Under the pieces are notes generated by a model. That model worked only from the letters and a program-made list of their open reading frames with translations. It was not told the DNA's origin and ran no database searches. The translations under genes were made by a program, and so were the position numbers. Of a stretch of 64,000 nt of DNA, positions 25,915 to 33,598 are shown piece by piece; position 1 is the stretch's first letter, and each line of letters begins with the position of its first letter. The stretch comes from Planococcus sp. CPCC 101016 (GTDB lineage Bacteria; Bacillota; Bacilli; Bacillales_A; Planococcaceae): NCBI RefSeq assembly GCF_007859295.1, contig NZ_VOHB01000002.1:2047624-2111623 (forward strand), written 5' to 3'.

Positions 25915-26367
25915 TTAACGGTTTAAAAGTGATGAAAAATCAGAAAAAGCATTTAATACATCATCACCTAATGGATGACCAAATTCTTGAGTTTTTAAAG
26001 GGAATATTCCTTCCTTCTCAAGTTGTTGCAGCTACTTTTGAAATCCTGTATCAAGAGCTTTCATATATTCTCTTAGCTTAAATTGATAGTTAAACACAGT
26101 ACTTTCCAGATGTTGTTCGTTATGTTCGATTAGAAGGTTGGTACCGTATCTGGAAAATATATAGTAATCAGAGTTTCCATGACAATCCAATTGTGCCTCA
26201 CTAATTTCTTCCTTATAAAGTAAAGAAAGCGTTGAAAGTAAATGTGGGACTGCAACAAAACCTATACCAGATTTAAAACTAAATAACTGTATATCATCCG
26301 AAACGTCAATTTGAATATCTCCGCCGTCAAATTGAATATCAATAAAACATTCATAATTAGAATACAT
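25915..26367 (-). pseudogene. Hypothetical gene with in-frame TAG (about 150 codons)
   Basis: An ATG at 26367 behind GGAGGT opens 111 codons to TAG 26032-26034. The same frame continues for 38 protein-like codons (LQQLEKEGIFPLKTQEFGHP…) to TAA at 25915-25917, giving about 150 residues if the TAG were sense. The N-terminal part (DIQFDGGDIQIDVSDDIQLF) is beta-rich and soluble. The family is not recognised, but size and composition match orphan immunity-like proteins. A single base change (for example CAG or TGG to TAG) explains the break. The shortened product might still fold. Its downstream region 25800-25882 carries a worn E-family shoulder. Confidence 0.55.
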
Positions 26368-26555
26368 AAAATCTACCTCCATAACATTTTCTTGTTTAAC
26401 TAACTGCCCCGTTAGCTTAATAAGAAACTCGATTATCTACATCCACAAACCTTCGAATTGATCGCTGAACTATTTTGTATAGTCAATACACCTAAAGTTA
26501 ACATAACGCCGGTTATCGGACGAAAACAAAACGTTAGAAGATAAATATAAAGACC

Positions 26556-26687
26556 TCATGGTGAAGTTTCTAACGAGTTACCTATCTGTGAGTTAGCGAA
26601 TTCCAGATTTTCTTGTTTCAGCTGGCTATTTTCTTTCTGCTGCCGTTTCGTTTTAGTTTTTTCTTGGTCCAGTTTTCGATTTCTCAC
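26556..26687 (-). CDS. Possible small coiled-coil protein, divergent to the GIY-YIG gene
   Basis: A GTG at 26687, nine bases after AGGA, opens 43 codons that read as a charged coiled coil (KLDQEKTKTKRQQKENSQLK…). The composition looks coding, but the start is weak and overlaps the promoter region of the divergent GIY-YIG gene. It may be the 3' remnant of a longer gene. The rest of 26368-26744 shows nothing. Confidence 0.28.
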   Translation of the reverse strand: MRNRKLDQEKTKTKRQQKENSQLKQENLEFANSQIGNSLETSP

Positions 26688-26744
26688 ATATTCAAAATCC
26701 TGTAAGATATAATATGGAAAATATGAAACGAGGAGAATTAACTC

Positions 26745-27365
26745 ATGCCACTCCATTTAGGTTTACAACTTATGGAGAAATCCGGTGGATTAAAGCTAAC
26801 AAGAGAAAATTATATAAGAGCAAGCAATAAAAGCTCATTTGGTACAAGAGAGATTTACCCTGAGTCATATATAAAATTGCATACTAAAGACTGCTTGGAA
26901 AACTTTGACTTGAATATGGAGTATTATCATTTATTGTCTAAACAGGAATTTAACGAAGAACTTACGCGGTTTCTTGATAAAACTAAAGTATTTAATGAAT
27001 TTATCGACCTTTCTCTTTTAAAAGGTTCTCCTGGATACTACGTCATGGTACTGGATGAATACTCTCAAGTATATATTGGTATAAGTGGAGATATAACAAG
27101 ACGTATCCGAGTGCATTGGAGTGCACAAAAGCAATTCGACCGCTTAATATTCGGAGGAATAGACGACTCAATTTTATCAATAGACAGTTTCAGAGCCTAC
27201 GATACTACTAGAATATTCGCCTATGTAACTAATGACTTTCAAAGTTTCGAAAACGAGTACATCAACTATTTCGATCCTGAGTACATGTTAAACAGAACTG
27301 TCGGTGGAACATTAAGTGGTTTAACCGAGGCTATACTTCATAGAAAAACAAGAAAACTCCGGTAA
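26745..27365 (+). CDS. GIY-YIG domain protein (206 aa)
   Basis: The C-terminal half (about 95-175) carries a GIY-YIG nuclease fold: GYYVMVLDEY…VYIG at 97-112, the catalytic-type arginine in ISGDITRRIRVHW near 120, and a glutamate in SFENEYINYFDP near 164, followed by MLNRTVGG. The N-terminal 90 residues are a separate helical region of unknown role. GIY-YIG nucleases act in repair, restriction, homing or phage functions. This one stands alone, without an intron or restriction partner, in accessory DNA. The key residues look intact. The site CGAGGAG precedes the ATG. Confidence 0.85.
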   Translation: MPLHLGLQLMEKSGGLKLTRENYIRASNKSSFGTREIYPESYIKLHTKDCLENFDLNMEYYHLLSKQEFNEELTRFLDKTKVFNEFIDLSLLKGSPGYYVMVLDEYSQVYIGISGDITRRIRVHWSAQKQFDRLIFGGIDDSILSIDSFRAYDTTRIFAYVTNDFQSFENEYINYFDPEYMLNRTVGGTLSGLTEAILHRKTRKLR

Positions 27366-27437
27366 GTCGTTTCTGATTATGAGAGTCCGATCAATCATGC
27401 ATCTTCTTTTTCAGTAAAAGGTTGCCAGAAAAATAAA

Positions 27438-27510
27438 AAAGAAGATGTTGCAGGCCAGCATCTTCTACAGTTCTCTTTTATAGACTGCCGATAATTCGGG
27501 ATATGTAAAC
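27438..27510 (-). terminator. E-family terminator cassette, copy 8
   Basis: On the minus strand: shoulder GTTTACATATCCCGAATTATCGG, hairpin GAAGATGCTG / CAACATCTTC, then TTTTTTATTTT. The arms differ completely in sequence from the other copies yet still pair. It is 146 bases 3' of the gene at 27656 and also lies between two convergent genes. Confidence 0.7.
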
Positions 27511-27655
27511 TATTAAAGATTATTAGTAAGTACACCTTTGAACTTTGAAAATCTGAGATTTTAATTCATAAAAGTATGTAATGAGAGAACAGGACTTAAA
27601 TTATTGAAGACACCGTATTATCAAATAGTAAAAATCCCATACAAATTTAGGAGGA

Positions 27656-28000
27656 TCACACAATAACTTCTTCAATCACCGAACTTCCCTCAGTCGCTTC
27701 ATCATCGTTCCACTGCCATTGCTCATAAAGTTTAATTCTTCCGTCGGACAAAACTTCAGGAGTAGACAAGCATTTTCCTCCTCTAATCTCGTTCTTAATA
27801 TTTATCTGGTTATATCTGAACTCTAAGCTGCCATTTTCATTGACCAATCCAATTAAAGTCCCCTGTATGATTTCTCCACCGCTGTAATTTGCCGATATAA
27901 TATCACCTTCTTGCTTATATTCAAATAAGGTTTTTGAAGAAACTTCTCCATTAGCAGTATTTTCAGTCGAAACAAATGTGCGTCCGTTGTAATTTATCAT
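27656..28000 (-). CDS. Conserved small protein often labelled N-acetylglutamate synthase-like
   Basis: A soluble 114-residue all-beta protein: [65 protein letters not shown]. Many Bacilli carry this short protein, and databases often give it the misleading name n-acetylglutamate synthase although it lacks a GNAT fold. Its real activity is unknown. The start at 28000 follows GTAGGAGG; an in-frame upstream extension has no such site. Confidence 0.8.
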   Translation of the reverse strand: MINYNGRTFVSTENTANGEVSSKTLFEYKQEGDIISANYSGGEIIQGTLIGLVNENGSLEFRYNQINIKNEIRGGKCLSTPEVLSDGRIKLYEQWQWNDDEATEGSSVIEEVIV

Positions 28001-28210
28001 GTCATTTCCTCCTACTTGTTGATATCTCCTATATTGTACCATTTTTCAACTTAACTATTTTAATTTTTCTGAGTAATGATTTTATAGTCTTTTGAGTTCG
28101 TTCAGTAATAAATTTCCTAGGTAAAGAAATGAAAGGAATGAAGCGGTATTATCCTCTTCATTTCCTTTTATTATTTAAACTGCTACTTCCTTTTAAATTA
28201 GTATTGAACC

Positions 28211-28320
28211 GTTCGTAAAAGTACAAGTTTACAGACAAAAAAGAGAGAGATTATGTGCTTGACCAGCCTCTCTCCCTCTTTGTTTACCATCTGCTTTTAA
28301 TAATCCCTCATATGTAAACC
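28211..28320 (-). terminator. E-family terminator cassette, copy 7
   Basis: On the minus strand: shoulder GGTTTACATATGAGGGATTATTA, stem AGGGAGAGAGG / ATCTCTCTCT, then TTTTTGTCTG and the right shoulder GTAAACTTGTACTTTTACGAAC. It starts only 24 bases 3' of the kinase-like gene at 28344. Confidence 0.78.
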
Positions 28321-28343
28321 AACTATTCTTATAGAAGACATCT

Positions 28344-28877
28344 TTATACTTTTTCTGATATTAAACTCACAATTCTAGTTACTGATTGAGATCCATCTAC
28401 AATGAAGTCAGCACTTGGCTTAATCGTATGTAACATCTCCAGATAAGCCTGTCTCCCATCCGAATTATAGTGTTTCATAGCTTCTACAATATTTTCAGTT
28501 GAGCTATATTGAAAGTCCCTGATTGTTCGACGTGCCAGTGCAATATCCAAAGGCGTATCGATAAAGACGGAAAAACTGATGAAAGAATGGGTTTGAACAT
28601 GGTGGTAGGAAAATGGAAAATCCAACACAATGTAATCGAGTGATTTAGTCAATAATTTTTCTAAGTCCTTCACAAAAGGAGTAAGATTCCATTCGTTATA
28701 ATTAGATCCCCGATTCATCCAATCTATTACGCTTTCAGGGCCTTCCAGATCATACTCATCAAAGTACAGCGCTTCAGAATTTGGTAATTCTGCATTCAAC
28801 TTTTCAACAATGGTTGTTTTTCCGCCGCCTGAAATACTGGCAATTGCAATGACAATCGTTTTTTTCATTTCTTCCAT
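28344..28877 (-). CDS. P-loop kinase-like NTPase (uridine-kinase-like)
   Basis: A 177-residue protein with Walker A SISGGGKTT (14-22), a DEYD acidic motif near 40, LDYIVLDFPFSYHH as the Walker B-like strand near 80, and a lid region ARRTIRDFQ near 115. The pattern fits small nucleoside or metabolite kinases of the uridine/adenylylsulfate kinase type. The substrate is unknown. An E-family terminator follows directly, and the GNAT gene is upstream in the same direction. The ribosome binding site is AGAGGTTG. Confidence 0.82.
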   Translation of the reverse strand: MEEMKKTIVIAIASISGGGKTTIVEKLNAELPNSEALYFDEYDLEGPESVIDWMNRGSNYNEWNLTPFVKDLEKLLTKSLDYIVLDFPFSYHHVQTHSFISFSVFIDTPLDIALARRTIRDFQYSSTENIVEAMKHYNSDGRQAYLEMLHTIKPSADFIVDGSQSVTRIVSLISEKV

Positions 28878-29019
28878 TCTATCAACCTCTGTTTCAAGTT
28901 GCTTCTAATAAATTGATGATATGTAAATCGATCTTTCAATAAGTTTCACTACTAAATCTTTTGTTAGCCCCTCAGGATTGTCAGGTATACAGGGTTTAAT
29001 GAATTCATCACTTCTTATT

Positions 29020-29487
29020 TTAGATTCTTTTCCCCATTGTCGTTGATTGCGTTTGATAGCCAAGTTTTTCATAAAGTTTATAAGCAAGAGGATTTTTGCC
29101 AAAAACATTTAACCCCATAGAGGTAATTCCGGTATTTTTCATCGTTTCTTCTAATTCTTGCAATACGAAGGTAGCGAACCCTTTCTTTCTAAACTCTTCC
29201 TTGATTAAAATATGATAGATATAAGCTTTGTTACTTTCGGTTTGAATGCTGTACCAGATCACTCCAATTGTTTTATCTTCGTCAATTGAATAAATATTGT
29301 AAACTAATTGACCTGCTGATTTTTGTTTATTTGGAAGTAATTGTTCCATTAAATCTTTTGATTCTTTCATTGCCTTTTCTAAGGGGATCACAAAGTTTTC
29401 CGATAAGTCTTTAGCATAGTCAGGTATAAAATATGCCAAATATTGATCAAATTCTTCTTCTGTCATTTGTTGCAGTTTTGTTTTCAT
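29020..29487 (-). CDS. GNAT N-acetyltransferase (155 aa)
   Basis: A GNAT fold is clear from KAYIYHILIKEEFRKKGFAT (the acetyl-CoA pyrophosphate-binding loop RKKGFA) and the C-terminal LNVFGKNPLAYKLYEKLGYQ. An N-terminal helical region (residues 1-75) precedes the core. The acceptor substrate is unknown. The start at 29487 follows GAGGAGTG; an in-frame GTG three codons earlier overlaps that site. Confidence 0.87.
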   Translation of the reverse strand: MKTKLQQMTEEEFDQYLAYFIPDYAKDLSENFVIPLEKAMKESKDLMEQLLPNKQKSAGQLVYNIYSIDEDKTIGVIWYSIQTESNKAYIYHILIKEEFRKKGFATFVLQELEETMKNTGITSMGLNVFGKNPLAYKLYEKLGYQTQSTTMGKRI

Positions 29488-29626
29488 AATGCACACTCCT
29501 CAAATTCTGTTAAACTTCAAGAATATTCCTTCTTTTAATCTCTCCAGAGGATTATACCATTATTTACCTCTTATTCGATCCACTATTTCATTAGCTCTTT
29601 CTTAAAAAAAACACTAATCTAAATAA

Positions 29627-29745
29627 AGTACACATTTACGAACGCTTTAAAAAGAGCTATAAAACGGTTAAAAAAACGTTCGTAAACGTGTCACAACAGT
29701 TTACGAACGTTCTTTAATTTCCAATCACTTTTACGAACACACTTC
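29627..29745 (-). terminator. Terminator region of znuA with repeated TTTACGAACG motifs
   Basis: Read on the minus strand, CGTTCGTAAAC pairs with GTTTACGAACG (29670-29715) and is followed by TTTTTTT, a strong intrinsic terminator about 75 bases after znuA. Further copies of the same motif, in both orientations, occur near 29635 and 29735. The last part, CGTTCGTAAATGTGTACTT, matches the right shoulder of the E family. It appears to be a variant or partly duplicated member. Confidence 0.65.
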
Positions 29746-29790
29746 CTTTAAGACACTGTGAGGATTATCCAAAAATTATACCTTTCACTA

Positions 29791-30879
29791 TTAATTCAAC
29801 ATTTTTTCAAATGTATCCAAATTTTCTTCCATCAATGTAAAATAGGTTTCCTCATTATCAACATCTTTCTGAGTCAAGACACTTAAATTGTGTAATTGAA
29901 CAGCTTCAGCCCCGATTTCCTTCTGGATCACTTCGGATATCCGGGAAGAAACATTCTGTTCAAAAGCGATGTATTGAATGTTTTTTTCTTTCGCGAGTCC
30001 AACGATTTGGGTTAACTCTTTTTGTGAAGGTTCATCTTCACTATTTAATCCAGCAACTGCCACTTGTTCAAGACCATACGGTTCCGCGATGTATCCGAAT
30101 GCTTCATGGGAGACAAAGAAGGTTTTCTGGCTGGCCTTTCTAGCGATATCAGTGAATGATTGATCAAGTGCTTTCAGTTCTTGGACAAGTTCTTTGTAGT
30201 CAGCTTCATATTCTTCAGCATTTTCGGAGTCACGTTCAATAAATTCATTTTTTATTGATTCAGCCAAATTCTGGCTCAATACCGGTGAAATCCAGACATG
30301 GGGATCTACTGCGCCATACTCGTGGCCATGTTCTTCTTCCGCATGTTCATGTTCGGTTTCATCTGAGCCTTCTTCGTGCTCATGACTATGATTTTCTGTG
30401 CCCTCATCATGATGATGATCGTGCTCTTCTTTTTTACCTTCTTCATGATCATGCTCATCTATCTCATCCTCGTGATCATGAGAATGCCCTTCGCCGAGAT
30501 TGGCCTTGGGTATTCCGTCAGAAGTGGCGATAAAGTCTACATTTTCGTTTTTCAATGATCCTTTAGCGCTGTCGACAAACCCCTCCATATCTAAACCGAT
30601 ATAAAATAAAACATCGGCTTCTGCTAGTTCGATCATGTCTTGCTGTGTGGGTTCGAAAGTGTGTGCATTGGATCCAGGGGGGTAAATCGATTGGACATTC
30701 ACACGCTCCCCGCCAATCCGCTCTGCGAAATAAGCTAAAGGATAAACAGTAGCAAAAACCTCAAGTTGCTCTGATGACTGACCATTTTGACCAGTTGACT
30801 CAGTAGAACTGGTTTCTTCAGCTGCTCCGCAACCTGCGAGTAAAAGCAGGGTCAATACTGATAACAATCCCTTCTTCAT
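29791..30879 (-). CDS. znuA: ZnuA/AdcA-type zinc-binding lipoprotein
   Basis: The substrate-binding lipoprotein of a zinc ABC importer, 362 residues. The signal peptide ends in lipobox LLAGC (Cys17). The two lobes flank an unusually long His/Asp/Glu-rich loop at about 131-186 that probably buffers zinc. Predicted metal-binding histidines are in NAHTFEP (73), DPHVWIS (194) and VSHEAFGY (about 260), with a later acidic residue. The ATP-binding and permease genes znuC/znuB are not in this window. It lies in a cluster with zinc-free ribosomal proteins and Zur-box-like palindromes, so it is likely induced by zinc starvation. The start at 30879 has an AAAGGAGG site; earlier in-frame codons lack one. 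Confidence 0.92.
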   Translation of the reverse strand: MKKGLLSVLTLLLLAGCGAAEETSSTESTGQNGQSSEQLEVFATVYPLAYFAERIGGERVNVQSIYPPGSNAHTFEPTQQDMIELAEADVLFYIGLDMEGFVDSAKGSLKNENVDFIATSDGIPKANLGEGHSHDHEDEIDEHDHEEGKKEEHDHHHDEGTENHSHEHEEGSDETEHEHAEEEHGHEYGAVDPHVWISPVLSQNLAESIKNEFIERDSENAEEYEADYKELVQELKALDQSFTDIARKASQKTFFVSHEAFGYIAEPYGLEQVAVAGLNSEDEPSQKELTQIVGLAKEKNIQYIAFEQNVSSRISEVIQKEIGAEAVQLHNLSVLTQKDVDNEETYFTLMEENLDTFEKMLN

Positions 30880-30954
30880 GAAAATCCTCCTTTCCAACAT
30901 TTTTGTCCATATACTCAGAAAGCCAATTTGCCCCATAGTCCTTTAAATGCTCTC

Positions 30955-31308
30955 TTAATACATAAACAAAAACAGCTGGTTTTTTCTGTTGTCGCCTGTC
31001 TTCGCTTCGGAAAAACCGGTAAAGTCTATCCACTTTACTTTTTTCAAGCGCAGATTGATTTTGGTGTGCAGTTCTTCTTCGGTTTTCATAAGTGTATGGA
31101 CGATGTCGTCATATGGCAGTCCGAAATAGTTCATCGCGAGGTGTACAGGTGAATTTTCTAGGAGAAGCTGGCAAAACTCATCTGCCGAAACAGCTTCCTC
31201 AGCCAAAGCATCTTCTGCTTCTATCATGAATTCATACAATCTTTTTTTGCTTTCAGGAAGCCGTTCTACTTCACTCTTCCATAAGAAATCCATTAATCGT
31301 TCATTCAT
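30955..31308 (-). CDS. Hypothetical protein in the Zur cluster (117 aa)
   Basis: A helical acidic protein: FLWKSEVERLPESKKRLYEF, MIEAEDALAEEAVSADEFCQ, LLENSPVHLAMNYFGLPYDD, then KVKWIDFTGFSEAKTGDNRK at the C-terminus. The family is not recognised with confidence. It sits between rpsN and znuA on the same strand with short gaps (about 50-75 bases) and no terminator, so it is probably co-transcribed and zinc-regulated. The few possible metal ligands give no clear zinc site. Confidence 0.75.
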   Translation of the reverse strand: MNERLMDFLWKSEVERLPESKKRLYEFMIEAEDALAEEAVSADEFCQLLLENSPVHLAMNYFGLPYDDIVHTLMKTEEELHTKINLRLKKVKWIDFTGFSEAKTGDNRKNQLFLFMY

Positions 31309-31361
31309 TTCCTCCGCCCCTTTGCTTTTCTGGAGTGAGCTGTTTTATAAACTACAAGGGT

Positions 31362-31631
31362 TTACCAGCTCGCTTTTTTGACGCCCGGCAACTGACCTTT
31401 ATGTGCAAGTTCACGGAACGCGATTCTGGATATTTTGAATTTCCGCATATAGCTTCTGGGTCTGCCAGTTAATTCACACCGGCTATTCAGCCGAGTTGGC
31501 GAAGAGTCTTTTGGCAACTTGCTTAGTGCGGCATAATCACCTTTGTCTTTCAGCTCTTGACGCAATGCTGCATACTGGGCTACCAGCTTCTGTTGTTTTT
31601 TATGTTTGGCTACTTTAGACTTTTTTGCCAT
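31362..31631 (-). CDS. rpsN: Ribosomal protein S14, zinc-independent (C-minus) form
   Basis: An 89-residue S14 of the long type, without the CxxC…CxxC zinc ribbon of the 61-residue form. The S14 signature [30 protein letters not shown] is visible near 48-77 (only part quoted elsewhere). Zinc-independent paralogues replace the zinc-containing ones when zinc is scarce, freeing the metal. A Zur-box-like palindrome lies 16 bases upstream of its start. Confidence 0.95.
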   Translation of the reverse strand: MAKKSKVAKHKKQQKLVAQYAALRQELKDKGDYAALSKLPKDSSPTRLNSRCELTGRPRSYMRKFKISRIAFRELAHKGQLPGVKKASW

Positions 31632-31647
31632 TTGATTCTCTCCTCTT

Positions 31648-31668
31648 AAATAGTAATAATTACGCTTT
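31648..31668. promoter_or_regulatory. Zur-box-like operator before rpsN
   Basis: AAATAGTAAT-A-ATTACGCTTT is a near-palindrome matching the Firmicute Zur box pattern AAATCGTAATNATTACGATTT. It lies in the 55-base gap between rpmG and rpsN, so rpsN can be controlled apart from rpmG. Confidence 0.78.
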
Positions 31669-31686
31669 GTAAAAAAATAAATTTTT

Positions 31687-31836
31687 TTATTTTGTTTCTC
31701 TATGCAGTGTAACTTTTTTAAGCCGCGGACAATATTTCTTCAATTCAATTCGTTCTGGATTATTGCGCTTGTTTTTTGTAGTCGTGTAATTTCGCTCGCC
31801 TGTTTCTGTGCAGGCTAATGTGATGTTCACTCTCAT
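31687..31836 (-). CDS. rpmG: Ribosomal protein L33, non-zinc type
   Basis: A 49-residue L33 ([20 protein letters not shown]… to LHRETK) that lacks the two CxxC pairs of zinc-binding L33 and has only isolated cysteines. Such forms are made during zinc shortage. The start at 31836 is chosen because upstream in-frame codons have no ribosome binding site, while AGGAGG lies correctly before this ATG. A strong Zur-box-like site lies about 70 bases upstream. Confidence 0.92.
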   Translation of the reverse strand: MRVNITLACTETGERNYTTTKNKRNNPERIELKKYCPRLKKVTLHRETK

Positions 31837-31902
31837 TATGTATTCCTCCTTCCAGCTGTATATAGAATGCAAGTTGAAATAGCATTCATTCGTAAAATCT
31901 AA

Positions 31903-31925
31903 TAAATCGTAATGATTACGTTTTA
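31903..31925. promoter_or_regulatory. Zur-box-like operator before rpmG
   Basis: TAAATCGTAAT-G-ATTACGTTTTA is a 23-base near-perfect palindrome and the closest of the three sites to the known Zur box. It lies upstream of rpmG and probably controls rpmG and the genes beyond it. Outside this site I see nothing in 31837-32100. Confidence 0.85.
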
Positions 31926-32100
31926 TACCATATAATGTTTTGGTGATTTTTGCAAGTACAATCTAAAAATAATAGTTACATTATTTTTTCTGATCAAACA
32001 CTTTAACAACGACAATGAACTAACTCTTATTGTTCTAAGAGACAACTTTCTAGTTTCACCAACAACAAAGAATAGTTTCAATAAATCTAACCGAGCTGAT

Positions 32101-33276
32101 TTACAAAGTTTGCAGGATTCGTTCAGCTGCTTGACGAGCCCCTGAAATATTGCGGGCAATTGGACCAATCTCGAGTTCAGCTAAGCCGCCCATAACATAT
32201 AAGTTCGGTCCCCACTCTAAATTTTCTGTAACGATTGGATACCCGCAACTTGCACACTGTAAATGATTTTCTTTAATCACTGGGGTTAACCATTCTTTTC
32301 CTGGCAACCTTGCCTCGAACCCTGTGGCTAACAGGACAGTGCCGGTTTCCTTGATCAAATTTCCACTTTGATCGTACAGTTTTATTCTGTTGCCCTCAAA
32401 TTTTCCTGCGTAAACTTCTGCATTTAAAATGAGTTGGTCATTTTGCCGATTGTTGTGCAGCATTTTAATATACAAATCCCGAGGAATCGACCCTTTATGC
32501 TGTGCTTGAGTAATTAGATTCCGGCGATTTTGATGAGACACTGTTTTGCGGAAGTTGATTTGTTTTTTGGGACCGAGCCAACCGGGGTCACTATCAAAGT
32601 CATGGACACGAAATGGATGACGTTTTAATAAAGTCACTTGTCCTGGAAACATCTTAGTCAATTTAAGTGTCAGATGAACCGCAGTGATTCCACCTCCAAT
32701 AACCGTGAAAGGTCCTGTCATATCTTCAACATTTGGAAGAAGCGGATCAAAAATGTGATGGATTGGCGCCTTGGAGGTCGCTTTTAAAACTGTTGCCCAT
32801 TCTGGCCACCGGAGTTTCTCGCTATTGCCAATCGCCAGCACCAAATTCTCACAATGCACTGCACCGGAATTCCGCAGCTGAACCTGCCATCCTGATTCGG
32901 CTCTTGTGATCGCTTTTACTGCATCTTGCAGCCACTGCTCCTTAAGTGATAACTCCTCAATCAAGTGGTTGCAATGATCTTCAAAAAGCAGAAGTGACGG
33001 CCGCTTGAATCGTCCAAGAAATGAAGTCCTTTCATTTTCCGCATTGTGTTTGACAAAAGCATCAAGACTGAAAGGATTCACGTCTAAATGATGAACACCC
33101 GGAGAACGCAAAAAAGGCATTGAAATAGTATGGGTGCAGCGATGCCAATTTGCCAGAGGCTCCGAATGCGGATCAATGATTAATAATTCCTCACTGCTGA
33201 TCTTTTTTTGTTTTAGCAAATAGGTTGCCATCGTTATGCCTTGTATTCCGCCTCCAACAATCACCCATTTATACAC
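32101..33276 (-). CDS. FAD/NAD(P)-binding oxidoreductase under Zur-like control
   Basis: A flavoprotein of 391 residues. Two dinucleotide motifs are visible: WVIVGGGIQGITMATYLL at the N-terminus and FTVIGGGITAVHLTLKL near 194, plus LATGFEARLPG near 325, the motif typical of N-hydroxylating and class B flavin monooxygenases. A short CASC pair lies near 350. The layout resembles SidA/IucD/PvdA-like or generic FAD/NAD(P)-binding proteins; the substrate is unknown. The GTG start at 33276 follows AAGGGGGAG. A Zur-box-like palindrome 45 bases upstream suggests induction by zinc starvation, so a role in zinc scavenging, such as tailoring a metallophore, is possible but unproven. Confidence 0.85.
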   Translation of the reverse strand: MYKWVIVGGGIQGITMATYLLKQKKISSEELLIIDPHSEPLANWHRCTHTISMPFLRSPGVHHLDVNPFSLDAFVKHNAENERTSFLGRFKRPSLLLFEDHCNHLIEELSLKEQWLQDAVKAITRAESGWQVQLRNSGAVHCENLVLAIGNSEKLRWPEWATVLKATSKAPIHHIFDPLLPNVEDMTGPFTVIGGGITAVHLTLKLTKMFPGQVTLLKRHPFRVHDFDSDPGWLGPKKQINFRKTVSHQNRRNLITQAQHKGSIPRDLYIKMLHNNRQNDQLILNAEVYAGKFEGNRIKLYDQSGNLIKETGTVLLATGFEARLPGKEWLTPVIKENHLQCASCGYPIVTENLEWGPNLYVMGGLAELEIGPIARNISGARQAAERILQTL

Positions 33277-33320
33277 GTTAAACTCCCCCTTCATTACAGA
33301 ATAACAGCACACCATTATAC

Positions 33321-33341
33321 AAATAGTAATTATTACGATTT
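33321..33341. promoter_or_regulatory. Zur-box-like operator before the flavoprotein gene
   Basis: AAATAGTAAT-T-ATTACGATTT is a 21-base near-perfect palindrome of the Zur-box type. It stands 45 bases before the GTG start at 33276, where it would overlap the promoter. Confidence 0.85.
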
Positions 33342-33475
33342 GTAGATTACTTTACTCAATTTACCACGTCTCCTTGAACAGAACAAGTAGAAATCTAATG
33401 GAAAGTGAATGAAAAGAAGTTCAAGGATATTTTATTGATGGATAAAGTTATCAAAAAAAGGGAATTCATTAAAAA

Positions 33476-33508
33476 AAGCAATTCCACTAATAGTGAGAAA
33501 TTGCGTTC
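33476..33508 (-). terminator. Intrinsic terminator after the LysR gene
   Basis: GCAATT…CACTA and TAGTG…AATTGC form an imperfect stem. On the minus strand it is followed by TTTTTTT. It lies about 90 bases after the LysR stop. Confidence 0.75.
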
Positions 33509-33598
33509 TTTGTCTTTTGTTGACGGCAGTTTTCTGAACTCGTGAGTTTATTCGTACGTTAGCAGATGACCGAACCCCCTACCGGCCATAAAATTTTA

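Noticed and set aside
28905..29108. A 67-codon minus-strand frame overlapping the GNAT gene
   Set aside because: It shares its start region with the C-terminal part of the GNAT gene in another frame and has no start signal.
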